From Actinomycetota bacterium (GTDB lineage: Bacteria; Actinomycetota; Actinomycetes; Nanopelagicales; Nanopelagicaceae), in assembly GCA_947450545.1 (NCBI GenBank), contig CANFVU010000001.1, forward strand, positions 1 to 64,000: 64,000 nucleotides of DNA. The letters are read 5' to 3'. This document shows positions 7,478 through 15,471 of the stretch, piece by piece. A program made the translations under genes and the position numbers. Each line of letters begins with the position of its first letter. Position 1 is the stretch's first letter. Below the pieces are notes generated by a model, which worked only from the letters and a program-made list of their open reading frames with translations, was not told the origin of the DNA and did not search any database.

Positions 7478-8556
7478 AGGCGCCGCCTTGCGAAAATTCT
7501 TTCGGGATCACCTAAGCCGGTTTCGTACCTACCCAGTTCAGATTTGTGTGACGCCTGTGCTTTCTGAGAGTTCTCATTAGATACGAGGCCACCGCTTCGA
7601 AAAGTGAAGAGAGGTTCGATTTCCGCTCGATTTCCCTCAACTCTTCCCGTTACAAAGCCAATTTCAGTGATCTTGCGAATTCCAGAATCTCGCAAAATAG
7701 TTGTGTGAACAATGAGATCGATGGCGTTAGCAACAATAGGGGCGATGAAATCGTGTGAGATATTTTCACCGGCAAGTAATGGAAGAGTTTGCAGTTTTGC
7801 GATTGCATCACGTGCCGAATTTGCATGAATGGTGGCCATGCCGGGAATGCCTGAGTTGAGGGCAATAAGCAGATCGAGTGACTCTGCCTCACGAATCTCG
7901 CCCACAACAATCTGCGTTGGTCGCATTCGTAGCGATTCTTTAATGAGACGACGCAGCGGAATTTCACCTTCGCCTTGCACATTTGCAGGTTTAGTTTGCA
8001 AAGCGACGCAATCAGGTAAACGGGGTTTCAATTCGAAAACTTCTTCAATCGTGATCACTCGGTTATGAAACGGCACTGCACTGACCAACGCATTGAGGAG
8101 AGTTGTTTTTCCTGCTTGTGTTGATCCGCTCACCATGATGTTGAGTCCTGCTTCAACTGCTCGCGTTAGGAAGGAAGCGATTTCCTGTGTCATTACCTCG
8201 AGCTGCGCAAGATCATCGAGCGATTTTCCACGGATGAGATGTTTACGAATATTTACTGCCCAGTGAACTGCGGTGACTTCAGGAATCGCCACATGCAATC
8301 GACTTCCGTCAGGCAATCTGGCATCAACGAATGGATGTGAAAGGTCGAGCCGTCGCCCTCCCCACATCAAGAGTCGCTCAACCAATTCATGGACTTCTGA
8401 GCTCGTCATCACAATATTTGTCAGTTCGCTGTTGCCAGATTTTGCGACAAAGATTCGATTAGGTGAGTTGAGCCAAATTTCCTCAATGTGCGGATTGCTC
8501 ATTAAAGGAGCGAGTTGGCCGAACTCCCGGTGCTGATCTGTTGTCGCTGGTCTCAC
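7474..8556 (-). CDS. tadA: Tad pilus assembly ATPase TadA (CpaF family)
   Basis: Hexameric secretion ATPase that powers Tad pilus assembly. Walker A GSTQAGKTT is near residue 144 (Thr-Gln replaces the more usual Gly-Ser spacing but GKT is intact). The Asp-box region holds RVITIEEVFELK, Walker B lies in IVVGEIREAESLD, and the His-box in GMATIHANSA. At 360 aa it lacks the long N-terminal extension of some CpaF proteins. The likely start is GTG at 8556 with no clear ribosome binding site; TTATCT lies six bases upstream, close to the leaderless pattern. No TadZ/CpaE or TadV prepilin peptidase gene is present in the window. Confidence 0.92.
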   Translation of the reverse strand: MRPATTDQHREFGQLAPLMSNPHIEEIWLNSPNRIFVAKSGNSELTNIVMTSSEVHELVERLLMWGGRRLDLSHPFVDARLPDGSRLHVAIPEVTAVHWAVNIRKHLIRGKSLDDLAQLEVMTQEIASFLTRAVEAGLNIMVSGSTQAGKTTLLNALVSAVPFHNRVITIEEVFELKPRLPDCVALQTKPANVQGEGEIPLRRLIKESLRMRPTQIVVGEIREAESLDLLIALNSGIPGMATIHANSARDAIAKLQTLPLLAGENISHDFIAPIVANAIDLIVHTTILRDSGIRKITEIGFVTGRVEGNRAEIEPLFTFRSGGLVSNENSQKAQASHKSELGRYETGLGDPERIFARRRL

Positions 8557-8712
8557 TAGGGCAGATAACCCTGTGTTTCATTTCGAAGGTGAAGAGGATC
8601 TTTGATTCTGTGCACTTCCCCTACGTGCATCACTTCAGTATGAAATTCCCATTACCGATTGCAGCATCAATCCACATGTCGAGCTATCGGGTTTTACCGG
8701 ACCCTTTCTGAG

Positions 8713-8718
8713 TAGGCT
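8713..8718 (+). promoter_or_regulatory. -10 element TAGGCT for the lipoprotein gene
   Basis: TAGGCT, six bases (CGCTCC), then ATG at 8725; no Shine-Dalgarno sequence. Leaderless start predicted. Confidence 0.6.
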
Positions 8719-8724
8719 CGCTCC

Positions 8725-9390
8725 ATGGGATTAATCTCGAAGAAGCTAGGTTCACCTCGCCGCAGCGCACAAGGCTTGATGGTCGTCGCGGCTCTTCTAC
8801 TGCTGAGCGGTTGTGGCCCACAAAACGGTACTCAACGCCCCGCGGATGATGTGTTGAAAAAGGGAATCGCTCAACTTACTCAAACATTTGAAGCGAAATA
8901 TCCAAAGTTAGTAAATTGGAATAACGCTTCAGTCAAGCAACAAATTTCTGGAAAGTTGCCGATTGGAAACTCTACGGAAGCTGGCTGGCATCTTGCTTGG
9001 CCAAATGCCGCTAGCGATCAACTTGTCGAAGTCTATGTGCCGTGGGCGCTCATCGGTCAGATGCCCGAAACTTTCCCTGAAAGTACTTCCCGATATACCG
9101 GCGGACGTAATGTTCCAAGTTCAGTGATTCAAGATATTCGTCGCCAATTTCTCGCAAAAGCAAATGTCGGAGATTATTTTGCTGCAGTTGCACATGTGCG
9201 ATATTCCACCGCAAATTCTAAATACATAATCTTTGAAAGCATCCCTTATCTTCCTGTAACCGATCCAGCTTACGGATGGGCCAGCGCAGAATCCGGTGCC
9301 TGGAAAGTAATTGACTACGGAACTGCAACTGTCGGATGCGGAATTGTTCCTGCGAACGTTCAGAGAGAATTTGGATTTAGCTGTCCCTAA
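8725..9390 (+). CDS. Predicted lipoprotein of unknown function
   Basis: 221-aa exported protein. The N terminus has a basic segment, a hydrophobic core and a lipobox LLSGC (Cys about residue 30), so it should be lipid-anchored on the outer face of the membrane. The mature part has no motif I recognise; it contains a C-terminal pair of Cys (VGCGIV and FSCP). It stands alone, diverging from the tad operon and overlapping the following convergent permease gene by 4 bp. The start is supported by the leaderless -10 element. Confidence 0.8.
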   Translation: MGLISKKLGSPRRSAQGLMVVAALLLLSGCGPQNGTQRPADDVLKKGIAQLTQTFEAKYPKLVNWNNASVKQQISGKLPIGNSTEAGWHLAWPNAASDQLVEVYVPWALIGQMPETFPESTSRYTGGRNVPSSVIQDIRRQFLAKANVGDYFAAVAHVRYSTANSKYIIFESIPYLPVTDPAYGWASAESGAWKVIDYGTATVGCGIVPANVQREFGFSCP

Positions 9391-10640
9391 GATTTTTGTT
9401 TAAGAAAGCTCTCTTTGCAGCCTTCCATACAGAAGTAATACATAACCCCATTCACCTCTGCCGTTGCAGGCGCATCATCTTTGCGAACTTGCATCCCACA
9501 AATGGGATCTTGGGCGAATTCGCTATCGTTGCTGGTGTCTCGAGATTTATAGAGCCAGAACACGACAGCAAAAATTGCTAGGAAAATAAGATTCAAGATA
9601 GTCGTGTAATTCCAACCAAAGTGATTCATGGACATCGCATGGTGCATTTGTGCCGGAACAAGACCAAACGCGCTGAAGATGCCTTCTGTTATCAGTCCAC
9701 TGAGGCTCATAATCGCCCAAAACAGAAGGCTCATACGCAAGGCAACTTTATTGCCGTAATACTTTCGATAAATCATTACGAGCGGGAACGCGAGGAGATC
9801 GGCAAAAATAAATGCGATGACGCCGCCAAAAGTAATGCCGGCATGCCAGAGAGCTGCAGCGAGTGGAACGTTTCCGACGGAGCAAACAAAACTAATAAAG
9901 GCGAGAAATGGACCGATGACGGCGTTCTCAACTGCTGAAAGAAATCCTCGATCTGAAAGAAAGAGTGATTGCCAGAATGAGAATGGAACCACTGTCGCGG
10001 CAAGCCCGGCCACCACAAAACCGATCACGAGTTCTTTGCGCAACATAATGAAGTCGCCCATGGTGTATCCCGCTGCTGCGCTCCAACTTCGTTTCTCTTT
10101 CGGTGCTTCCGGAGACGTTTCACCTGCCATCGACAGTGAAACCATCCCACTTGGTGGCGCCATAAATGCTGGATTCTTTCCATCTTTAATGAGCTGATCG
10201 TTGCGAACTTTGTCCGACATTTTCTGCGAAATAATCTTAGGAAGCGTGAGCGCGAGCAAGAGAATCATTATCGCCCCGCCAATAAATTCTGCAACGGCAA
10301 ATTGCCATCCAAGCATCAGCCATAAAACGATTCCAAGTTCGACAACAAGATTTGTACTTGCAAACATAAAAATCATAGATGTGGTGAAGTCAGCACCTTT
10401 GAGAAATATGGATCTACCTAAAGCCGAAGCTGCGTACGAACACGATGAAGAAACCATTCCAAAGAAAGAGGCTTTACCGATTGAACGAGCATCGTGTTTG
10501 CCGAGGGTTGATTCCATGGATTTGCGAGTGACAAAGGCTTGAACGATTCCAGAGAGAGTAAATCCTAAAACGAGAGCCCAAAAGGTATGGAAAAACATCC
10601 ACCAACCTTCAGCTAATCCGCTCGTAATCTTCTGCATCAC
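9387..10640 (-). CDS. DUF318-type permease with C-terminal YHS domain
   Basis: 417-aa membrane protein of the DUF318/ArsP-like permease superfamily, with about eight to ten hydrophobic helices and the characteristic Cys/Ser-rich turn SSSCSYAASA near residue 62 plus the related SVGNVPLAAALWHAG near residue 255. The last about 45 residues form a YHS-type metal-binding domain (DPICGMQV ... YYFCMEGCKESF). The fusion suggests export of, or sensing linked to, a metal or metalloid ion; the substrate cannot be told from sequence. The GTG at 10640 has TATTGT seven bases upstream; ATG at 10637 is the next codon option. It does not sit in an operon. Confidence 0.82.
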   Translation of the reverse strand: MMQKITSGLAEGWWMFFHTFWALVLGFTLSGIVQAFVTRKSMESTLGKHDARSIGKASFFGMVSSSCSYAASALGRSIFLKGADFTTSMIFMFASTNLVVELGIVLWLMLGWQFAVAEFIGGAIMILLLALTLPKIISQKMSDKVRNDQLIKDGKNPAFMAPPSGMVSLSMAGETSPEAPKEKRSWSAAAGYTMGDFIMLRKELVIGFVVAGLAATVVPFSFWQSLFLSDRGFLSAVENAVIGPFLAFISFVCSVGNVPLAAALWHAGITFGGVIAFIFADLLAFPLVMIYRKYYGNKVALRMSLLFWAIMSLSGLITEGIFSAFGLVPAQMHHAMSMNHFGWNYTTILNLIFLAIFAVVFWLYKSRDTSNDSEFAQDPICGMQVRKDDAPATAEVNGVMYYFCMEGCKESFLKQKS

Positions 10641-10647
10641 ATCGTTA

Positions 10648-10653
10648 ACAATA
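10648..10653 (-). promoter_or_regulatory. -10 element TATTGT for the permease gene
   Basis: TATTGT, seven bases (TAACGAT), then GTG at 10640. Leaderless start predicted; slightly weaker case because a second start (ATG) follows directly. Confidence 0.45.
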
Positions 10654-10730
10654 CGCCTGCAACAAGAGAGTTAGTACGGTGAAAAGGGTATGAGTTGGCT
10701 TACGTCCTACCGCCACGCGCAAGCTTTTGC

Positions 10731-11072
10731 TTACTCGTTCACGATTTTTTCGCGAAGAGTCTCGCGAGCGTAATCCTTCTCTTTCTCATGAATCTTGCGA
10801 ATCTGAAGTTCAATCGCTGCGACAGCTTTATCGAAAGCAGCAAGATCGTTGAAACCTTCGCCGTCGGCACGCAGGAATGGGCCGCTTCCATGGGTTGTGA
10901 GCACAACGGAGTGCGAGGACTTTCCGTGGTGAGGATTGGCTTCATGTTTTATTTCGACTTTAAATTCATCCAGTTTTATCCCGAACCGTAAAAGGCTTTC
11001 TAACTTTTCTTTTGCGATTCCGCGAAAATCTTCAGCGAGGTTTGCATGTCTAGAATGAAAAACGATCTGCAT
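10731..11072 (-). CDS. Ribosome hibernation factor, HPF/RaiA family (short)
   Basis: 113-aa protein matching the N-terminal domain of HPF/YfiA: FHSRHANLAEDF at the start, an acidic-basic alternating strand EVKIEIKHEANPHH-like segment, and a helix LAAFDKAVAAIELQIRK. The family binds the 30S decoding region and silences ribosomes in stationary phase. It lacks the C-terminal dimerisation domain of long HPF, so it is of the short type. ATG at 11072 is chosen over the track's upstream start because GGGAG lies five bases before it. It is a single gene with no co-directional neighbour close by. Confidence 0.85.
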   Translation of the reverse strand: MQIVFHSRHANLAEDFRGIAKEKLESLLRFGIKLDEFKVEIKHEANPHHGKSSHSVVLTTHGSGPFLRADGEGFNDLAAFDKAVAAIELQIRKIHEKEKDYARETLREKIVNE

Positions 11073-11160
11073 GAGAACTCCCATCTCGTTGCTTAAAAAG
11101 GTACTCCCCTGCCCAGTCCGGCGCAAGGGAGTACGCGGATTAAATCCGTGCTCTTTCTAT

Positions 11161-11201
11161 TTCTGAACCTTAAGTTCTGAACCTTTAGTTCTGACCTTAG
11201 G
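11161..11201. repeat. 14-bp tandem repeat, three copies
   Basis: TTCTGAACCTTAAG, TTCTGAACCTTTAG and a shortened TTCTGACCTTAGG lie end to end across the stop codon of the Lys-rich gene. Confidence 0.8.
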
Positions 11202-11847
11202 CACGCAAACGTAAACGCATACGAGGCTTAGCAACCGAACGAGTTACCTTTCGCGCAACCTTCTTTGCAGTTGCAGCGCCCTTCTTAACGGATGCTTTGG
11301 TGCTTTTGACTTTAGCGGCTGTCGCACTTTTGACAGCTGCTTTCTTAGCGGCCACCTTTTTTACAGTTGCTGCTTTCTTTGTCGCGACTTTCTTTGCAAC
11401 ACCTGTTTTCTTAGCGGATGCTTTCTTCACAACTCTCGACTGAGTTGTACCAGCAGTTTTTGCCACCTTCGCAAGTGCTGTCTTTGTAACCGCACCTTTC
11501 GTTCTCGCATTAACGCGCGTCGCACGATTTCCAGAGCGCGTGGTACGGGTTTTCTTGGAAGCGGTTTTCTTAACTGCACTTTTCTTGCTCGCGTTCTTTA
11601 CCGCCTTCACTGCGCTTTTATTGGCAGATGCACTCGATGCATCAACAGGAGGAGTGACCATGGCTGTTAATGGAGCAGTAGCAACTGTTGCTAAGTCCAT
11701 TGGAGGCGTTGCATCAGCTGCGAGCGCTCCATCGATTGATGCGCTTCCTAGAGCGAGCGCAACAACTGTCAATGCGACAGATGTGCGACGCATCAAAATG
11801 GATGGTGCTGATGGAGATCTATCTGTCATGGGTTTGGAGATATTCAT
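11197..11847 (-). CDS. Exported Lys/Ala-rich basic protein
   Basis: 216-aa protein with a signal peptide (RR, hydrophobic ALTVVALALG, cleavage likely after GALA near residue 43) and a C-terminal region made largely of K, A, V and T in histone-H1-like runs such as VKKVAAKKAAVK. The tail ends RMRLRLRA. Low-complexity basic tails of this kind bind nucleic acids or polyanions; with a signal peptide the target is probably at the cell surface (teichoic-type polymer, extracellular DNA) rather than the nucleoid. ATG at 11847 is preferred to the track start because it begins the signal peptide and has AGAG upstream. I do not recognise a characterised family. Confidence 0.75.
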   Translation of the reverse strand: MNISKPMTDRSPSAPSILMRRTSVALTVVALALGSASIDGALAADATPPMDLATVATAPLTAMVTPPVDASSASANKSAVKAVKNASKKSAVKKTASKKTRTTRSGNRATRVNARTKGAVTKTALAKVAKTAGTTQSRVVKKASAKKTGVAKKVATKKAATVKKVAAKKAAVKSATAAKVKSTKASVKKGAATAKKVARKVTRSVAKPRMRLRLRA

Positions 11848-12003
11848 TTCTCTACTTTCTCTGTAGCTACAGTGATTGGGGTGGTTTTGTTGGGATGAAC
11901 GGTGTAGCCACATGGCGCGAATACTCGCTACTTCTGACATTATTCACTCGACGAGAAGGCCAAACTGTGTAATTCACACGCATTGGTGGCAGACTTACGC
12001 CCC

Positions 12004-12927
12004 ATGAGCACACAAGGATCGAACGCTTCCGCGGGGAGCAAAGGAAACGGTGGCCGCGATGGCTTCGTTCCTCGCATCCAAGTTTTCGAACCTCACCGTG
12101 CATCTCTCCCACCTGTTCGCGGATATATGCGCGAATTTTGGGCACGTAAACGATTTTCATTAGAGCTCGCACGATTTGCCGATAAAGCTGAATATCTCGA
12201 TAGCAACCTCGGAAAAGTCTGGCTTGTCCTCAACCCTCTCCTTCTCGCTTTCGTCTACTTCCTCCTGGTCACAGTACTTCGCGGAGGATCCGATAAAGCA
12301 AGTGGATTCACAACTCTTGCTCACATCTTGATTGGGCTCTTTACTTTTTACTTCGCACAAAATGTCATCAGCGATGGCGCGCAATCCATCACTTCAGGCG
12401 GGCGTTTGATTCTTAACCAAGCATTCCCTCGCACTCTTCTTCCGCTTTCATCAGCAATCCGATCTTTTTGGCAGTACATCCCAACGATTCCCGTATACAT
12501 CGTCGTTGTAGTACTCGGAAAACTCTTTATTCCTAAAGCCGATATTCATATCTTCAGTTGGGCACTTCTCTGGATTCCATATGTCACCGTTTGCTTGGCT
12601 CTCACAGCATTTGGCATGGCTCTCGTTTTTGCGACAATGAACGTTTATTTCCGCGATACATCAAAGCTTCTCTCCTACACCACTCGTATTTGGTTGTACG
12701 GCTCCCCTGTTTTGTGGTTGCCTGAAATGTTGCATGGCTGGCACCGCGCGATTTTGTATATCAACCCATTGGGTCCGGCTCTTTCAGCAACAGCTGAAAT
12801 TTGGATTCGTGGACATGCCCCAACTCTTGCTCAGCTCATTGGCCTTCTCGTGTGGGCTGTATTAGCAATGGTTCTGGGCGGATACTTCTTTATTTCAAGG
12901 GAGCGTGATTTCGCTGTCCGCATCTAA
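12004..12927 (+). CDS. ABC-2 polysaccharide export permease (Wzm/TagG type)
   Basis: Membrane half of an ABC exporter for a cell-surface glycan. The N-terminal about 50 residues are polar, then six hydrophobic segments follow in the ABC-2 pattern (for example NPLLLAFVYFLLV near residue 75 and IGLLVWAVLAMVLG near residue 275), with the amphipathic EFWARKRF segment before the first. The next gene is the cognate ATPase, overlapping or abutting by a few bases. ATG at 12004 is taken as start; TTG 11983 or GTG 11986 would add six or seven residues and none has a good ribosome binding site. Context (glycosyltransferases, UDP-GlcNAc3NAcA genes) points to export of a uronic-acid-containing polymer. 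Confidence 0.87.
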   Translation: MSTQGSNASAGSKGNGGRDGFVPRIQVFEPHRASLPPVRGYMREFWARKRFSLELARFADKAEYLDSNLGKVWLVLNPLLLAFVYFLLVTVLRGGSDKASGFTTLAHILIGLFTFYFAQNVISDGAQSITSGGRLILNQAFPRTLLPLSSAIRSFWQYIPTIPVYIVVVVLGKLFIPKADIHIFSWALLWIPYVTVCLALTAFGMALVFATMNVYFRDTSKLLSYTTRIWLYGSPVLWLPEMLHGWHRAILYINPLGPALSATAEIWIRGHAPTLAQLIGLLVWAVLAMVLGGYFFISRERDFAVRI

Positions 12928-12949
12928 ATCCGCCCGCCGAGATAAGCGC

Positions 12950-13741
12950 ATGCTCATCGATATGCCAGATGATTTGGCCGTTCGCATCGAGGATCTCTCT
13001 ATTACGTACAAGATCAATGTAGATACAAAAAAGACTTTGAAGAACGCTGTGATGCGTGCAAGTAAAGGTGAAAAAGTTCGCATGCGCACTGTTGAAGCGG
13101 TGAAGCACATGAACTTAGAAATTCCTCACGGATCAGTACTTGGAATTGTGGGCGCAAATGGCGCCGGTAAATCAACGTTAATGCGTTCCATTGCAGGAAT
13201 CTTGCCTCCGACTGAAGGCCGCATCACTGTTAATGGAAAAATTTCCACACTTCTTGCTCTCGGAGTTGGCTTCAATCCCGCGCTCTCGGGCCGCGACAAC
13301 ATCATTCTCGGTGGACTTGCATCGGGTCTTACGAAAGATGAGATTGCCGCAAAGACAGATGAGATTGCTCGCTTCGCAGATTTGCCAGATGGATTCATTG
13401 ATATGCCCGTTCGAACATATTCATCGGGTATGTATGGGCGCGTAGCTTTTGCCGTGGCTGTGGCGATGACACCAGATATCTTGCTTCTTGATGAAGCTCT
13501 CTCCGCGGGCGATGCTGCATTCAAAGAGAAATCATTCTTGCGTATGCGCGAACTCGTTCAGGAAGCGCGCACCATTGTGATTGTTTCTCACGCTCTCCAA
13601 ACTGTTAAGGATTTGTGTACTCACGCCATCTGGATGCACAAGGGTCAGATTTTGGCTAAGGGTGATGCTGGTGAAATCACAGAGAAATACCTTGAATTCC
13701 TCAACGTTGGCACTCTTCCTTCCAACCTCGAAGACTTCTAA
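12950..13741 (+). CDS. Polysaccharide ABC exporter ATPase (Wzt/TagH type)
   Basis: ATPase partner of the preceding permease. Walker A GANGAGKST lies about 50 residues in, the signature is the Wzt/TagH-type YSSGMYGR rather than LSGGQ, and Walker B is LLLDEALSAGD. There is no C-terminal carbohydrate-binding domain of the long Wzt type, so it resembles TagH/RfbE short forms. The ORF track starts at GTG 12905, which would overlap the permease by 23 bp with AGGGAG too close to the start; ATG 12950 or 12962 gives the usual short N terminus before the first strand. The exact start is uncertain. Confidence 0.88.
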   Translation: MLIDMPDDLAVRIEDLSITYKINVDTKKTLKNAVMRASKGEKVRMRTVEAVKHMNLEIPHGSVLGIVGANGAGKSTLMRSIAGILPPTEGRITVNGKISTLLALGVGFNPALSGRDNIILGGLASGLTKDEIAAKTDEIARFADLPDGFIDMPVRTYSSGMYGRVAFAVAVAMTPDILLLDEALSAGDAAFKEKSFLRMRELVQEARTIVIVSHALQTVKDLCTHAIWMHKGQILAKGDAGEITEKYLEFLNVGTLPSNLEDF

Positions 13742-13754
13742 AACACATCACGAT

Positions 13755-13760
13755 TAGACT
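13755..13760 (+). promoter_or_regulatory. -10 element TAGACT for the GT4 gene
   Basis: TAGACT, six bases (CAGATC), then GTG at 13767. Indicates a separate leaderless transcript inside the polysaccharide cluster. Confidence 0.6.
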
Positions 13761-13766
13761 CAGATC

Positions 13767-14840
13767 GTGACTCTCAAGGTAGCTATCCTCACATCAGCAG
13801 ATGATGTCGCTGATGCGCGCTTACATAGATTGAGTAATGCCCTCATCAAAGGTGGCTGCGAAGTGGAAGTTCGCGCACTTGGAGATGCTAAGAGCGCTCC
13901 TCAGGGAACCACTTTTTACAGAGCGCCGGGTAAACGAAATTTCCTTGGACGAATTCATCGCGACATTGTTCTGCCGCTGATGAGCAACGCAGATGTATGG
14001 ATTGTTGTTGCACCTGACCTTCTTCTACCAGCCTGGCTCATTGCAAAAATTCGCGGGAAGAAGATCGTTGCAGATGTGCATGAAGATTATGTACAACTTC
14101 TCAAAGATCGCGCTTGGGCAAAAGGATGGATTGGTTTTGCTGCCAAAATCGTTGCCAGACTCGCTACATCTTTAGCAGCAGCCTCCGATCTCACTTCCGT
14201 TGCAGATACTCAAGTCCCGCCATTTAACGCAAAGAAGCGCTTGGTCGTCCGCAATCTTCCAGATTCATCACTCTTAACAATGAGCACTGAATTATCACCG
14301 ACTCCCACTGCAATTTATATTGGCGATGTTCGTCGATCTCGCGGACTTTTCACCATCCTTGAAACTGCCGAGAAGACACCTGGTTGGAACTTTGAAATTA
14401 TTGGAAATCTTTCTGCTGCACATAGTGAAGAAGTGAAAGCCTGGAAAGAAAAATCTCCTGCAGCAAATCGCGTGAATTTTCATGGTCGACTTGCACCTCG
14501 CGAAGCTTGGCGATTTGCAGAGAAGGCGTGGGTAGGATTGACACTTCTTGAATCAACTCCCGCATTTGTTGAAGCAGTACCAAGTAAGTTGTACGAATAT
14601 ATGAGTTGTGGACTTGCAACAATTTCAACTCCGCTTCCACGATGCATCGCTTTGATCAATCAAAGTCATGGCGGAAAGATTGCAGCTAATTCATCCGAGG
14701 TCGCAGATATTCTTCATCACTGGCAATCTCACCCTGATGAGATTCGCGTCATACGTAGCCAGGCCAAAGCGTGGGCCGACCATAATCTCGATAGCGAGCG
14801 CGAATATGGCGCCCTTGTCGAAGCAATCAAGTCGCTGTAA
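13767..14840 (+). CDS. GT4-like glycosyltransferase
   Basis: 357-aa retaining glycosyltransferase of the GT-B fold. The C-terminal Rossmann half has the GT4 E-x7-E-like region VPSKLYEYMSCGLATIST (about residue 272), which binds the nucleotide sugar; the N-terminal half binds the acceptor. The N terminus is short and soluble, so it acts on the cytoplasmic face of the membrane. The donor and acceptor sugars cannot be read from sequence; location between the exporter and the UDP-GlcNAc3NAcA genes suggests assembly of the exported glycan. GTG start, leaderless promoter just upstream. Confidence 0.85.
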   Translation: MTLKVAILTSADDVADARLHRLSNALIKGGCEVEVRALGDAKSAPQGTTFYRAPGKRNFLGRIHRDIVLPLMSNADVWIVVAPDLLLPAWLIAKIRGKKIVADVHEDYVQLLKDRAWAKGWIGFAAKIVARLATSLAAASDLTSVADTQVPPFNAKKRLVVRNLPDSSLLTMSTELSPTPTAIYIGDVRRSRGLFTILETAEKTPGWNFEIIGNLSAAHSEEVKAWKEKSPAANRVNFHGRLAPREAWRFAEKAWVGLTLLESTPAFVEAVPSKLYEYMSCGLATISTPLPRCIALINQSHGGKIAANSSEVADILHHWQSHPDEIRVIRSQAKAWADHNLDSEREYGALVEAIKSL

Positions 14841-14858
14841 TCGGCATCCCTCGCAAGA

Positions 14859-14864
14859 TAGACT
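14859..14864 (+). promoter_or_regulatory. -10 element TAGACT for the acetyltransferase gene
   Basis: TAGACT, six bases (TCCCGC), then GTG at 14871, only 30 bp after the previous stop codon. Same hexamer as the promoter of the gene before it. Confidence 0.6.
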
Positions 14865-14870
14865 TCCCGC

Positions 14871-15464
14871 GTGAACGTACGAATCGCTCCTGGCGCGGAT
14901 ATTGATCCCAGCGCGTCCATTGGTGATGGCAGTTCCATTTGGCATCTTGCACAAGTTCGTGACAAAGCTGTGCTTGGAACCAATTGCATCATCGGACGCG
15001 GTGCTTATATTGGTAGCGGTGCAATCCTCGGCGATAATTGCAAAGTTCAAAATTATGCTCTGGTCTACGAACCCGCAAAGTTAGGTAACGGTGTTTTCAT
15101 CGGACCTGCTGTTGTTTTAACAAATGATCACTTCCCTCGCGCTATTAATTCTGATGGATCCATCAAGAGCGCTTCGGATTGGGATGCTGTTGGAGTCACC
15201 ATCGGAGATGGGGCTTCGATCGGAGCTCGCGCTGTGTGCGTTGCGCCGGTCACCATTGGTGCCTGGGCGTTGGTCGCTGCAGGCGCAGTTGTGACAAAAG
15301 ATGTCCCTGAATACGCCCTTGTGGCAGGAGTCCCAGCAAAACGCATCCGTTGGGTGGGTCGCGCAGGCCTTCCATTGGAAGATATTGGAGATAATCGCTT
15401 TCGTTGTCCCGAGACAGGTGCAACGTATAAAGAAATAAGCCCTGAAAAGCTCGTTCAAGAATAG
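14871..15464 (+). CDS. UDP-2-acetamido-3-amino-glucuronate N-acetyltransferase (WbpD/WlbB-like)
   Basis: Left-handed beta-helix acetyltransferase; acetylates the 3-amino group of UDP-GlcNAc3NA to give UDP-GlcNAc3NAcA. The 197-aa protein shows hexapeptide repeats from the N terminus (IAPGADIDPSASIGDGSSIW), the family-specific LTNDHFPRA segment around residue 84 that holds the catalytic Asn/His region, and the AGVPAKRIRWVG end of the helix followed by a short C-terminal tail with one Cys (RCPETG). The neighbouring aminotransferase, oxidoreductase and dehydrogenase complete the WbpA-B-E-D path. GTG start, leaderless. Confidence 0.88.
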   Translation: MNVRIAPGADIDPSASIGDGSSIWHLAQVRDKAVLGTNCIIGRGAYIGSGAILGDNCKVQNYALVYEPAKLGNGVFIGPAVVLTNDHFPRAINSDGSIKSASDWDAVGVTIGDGASIGARAVCVAPVTIGAWALVAAGAVVTKDVPEYALVAGVPAKRIRWVGRAGLPLEDIGDNRFRCPETGATYKEISPEKLVQE

Positions 15465-15471
15465 GACCGAA

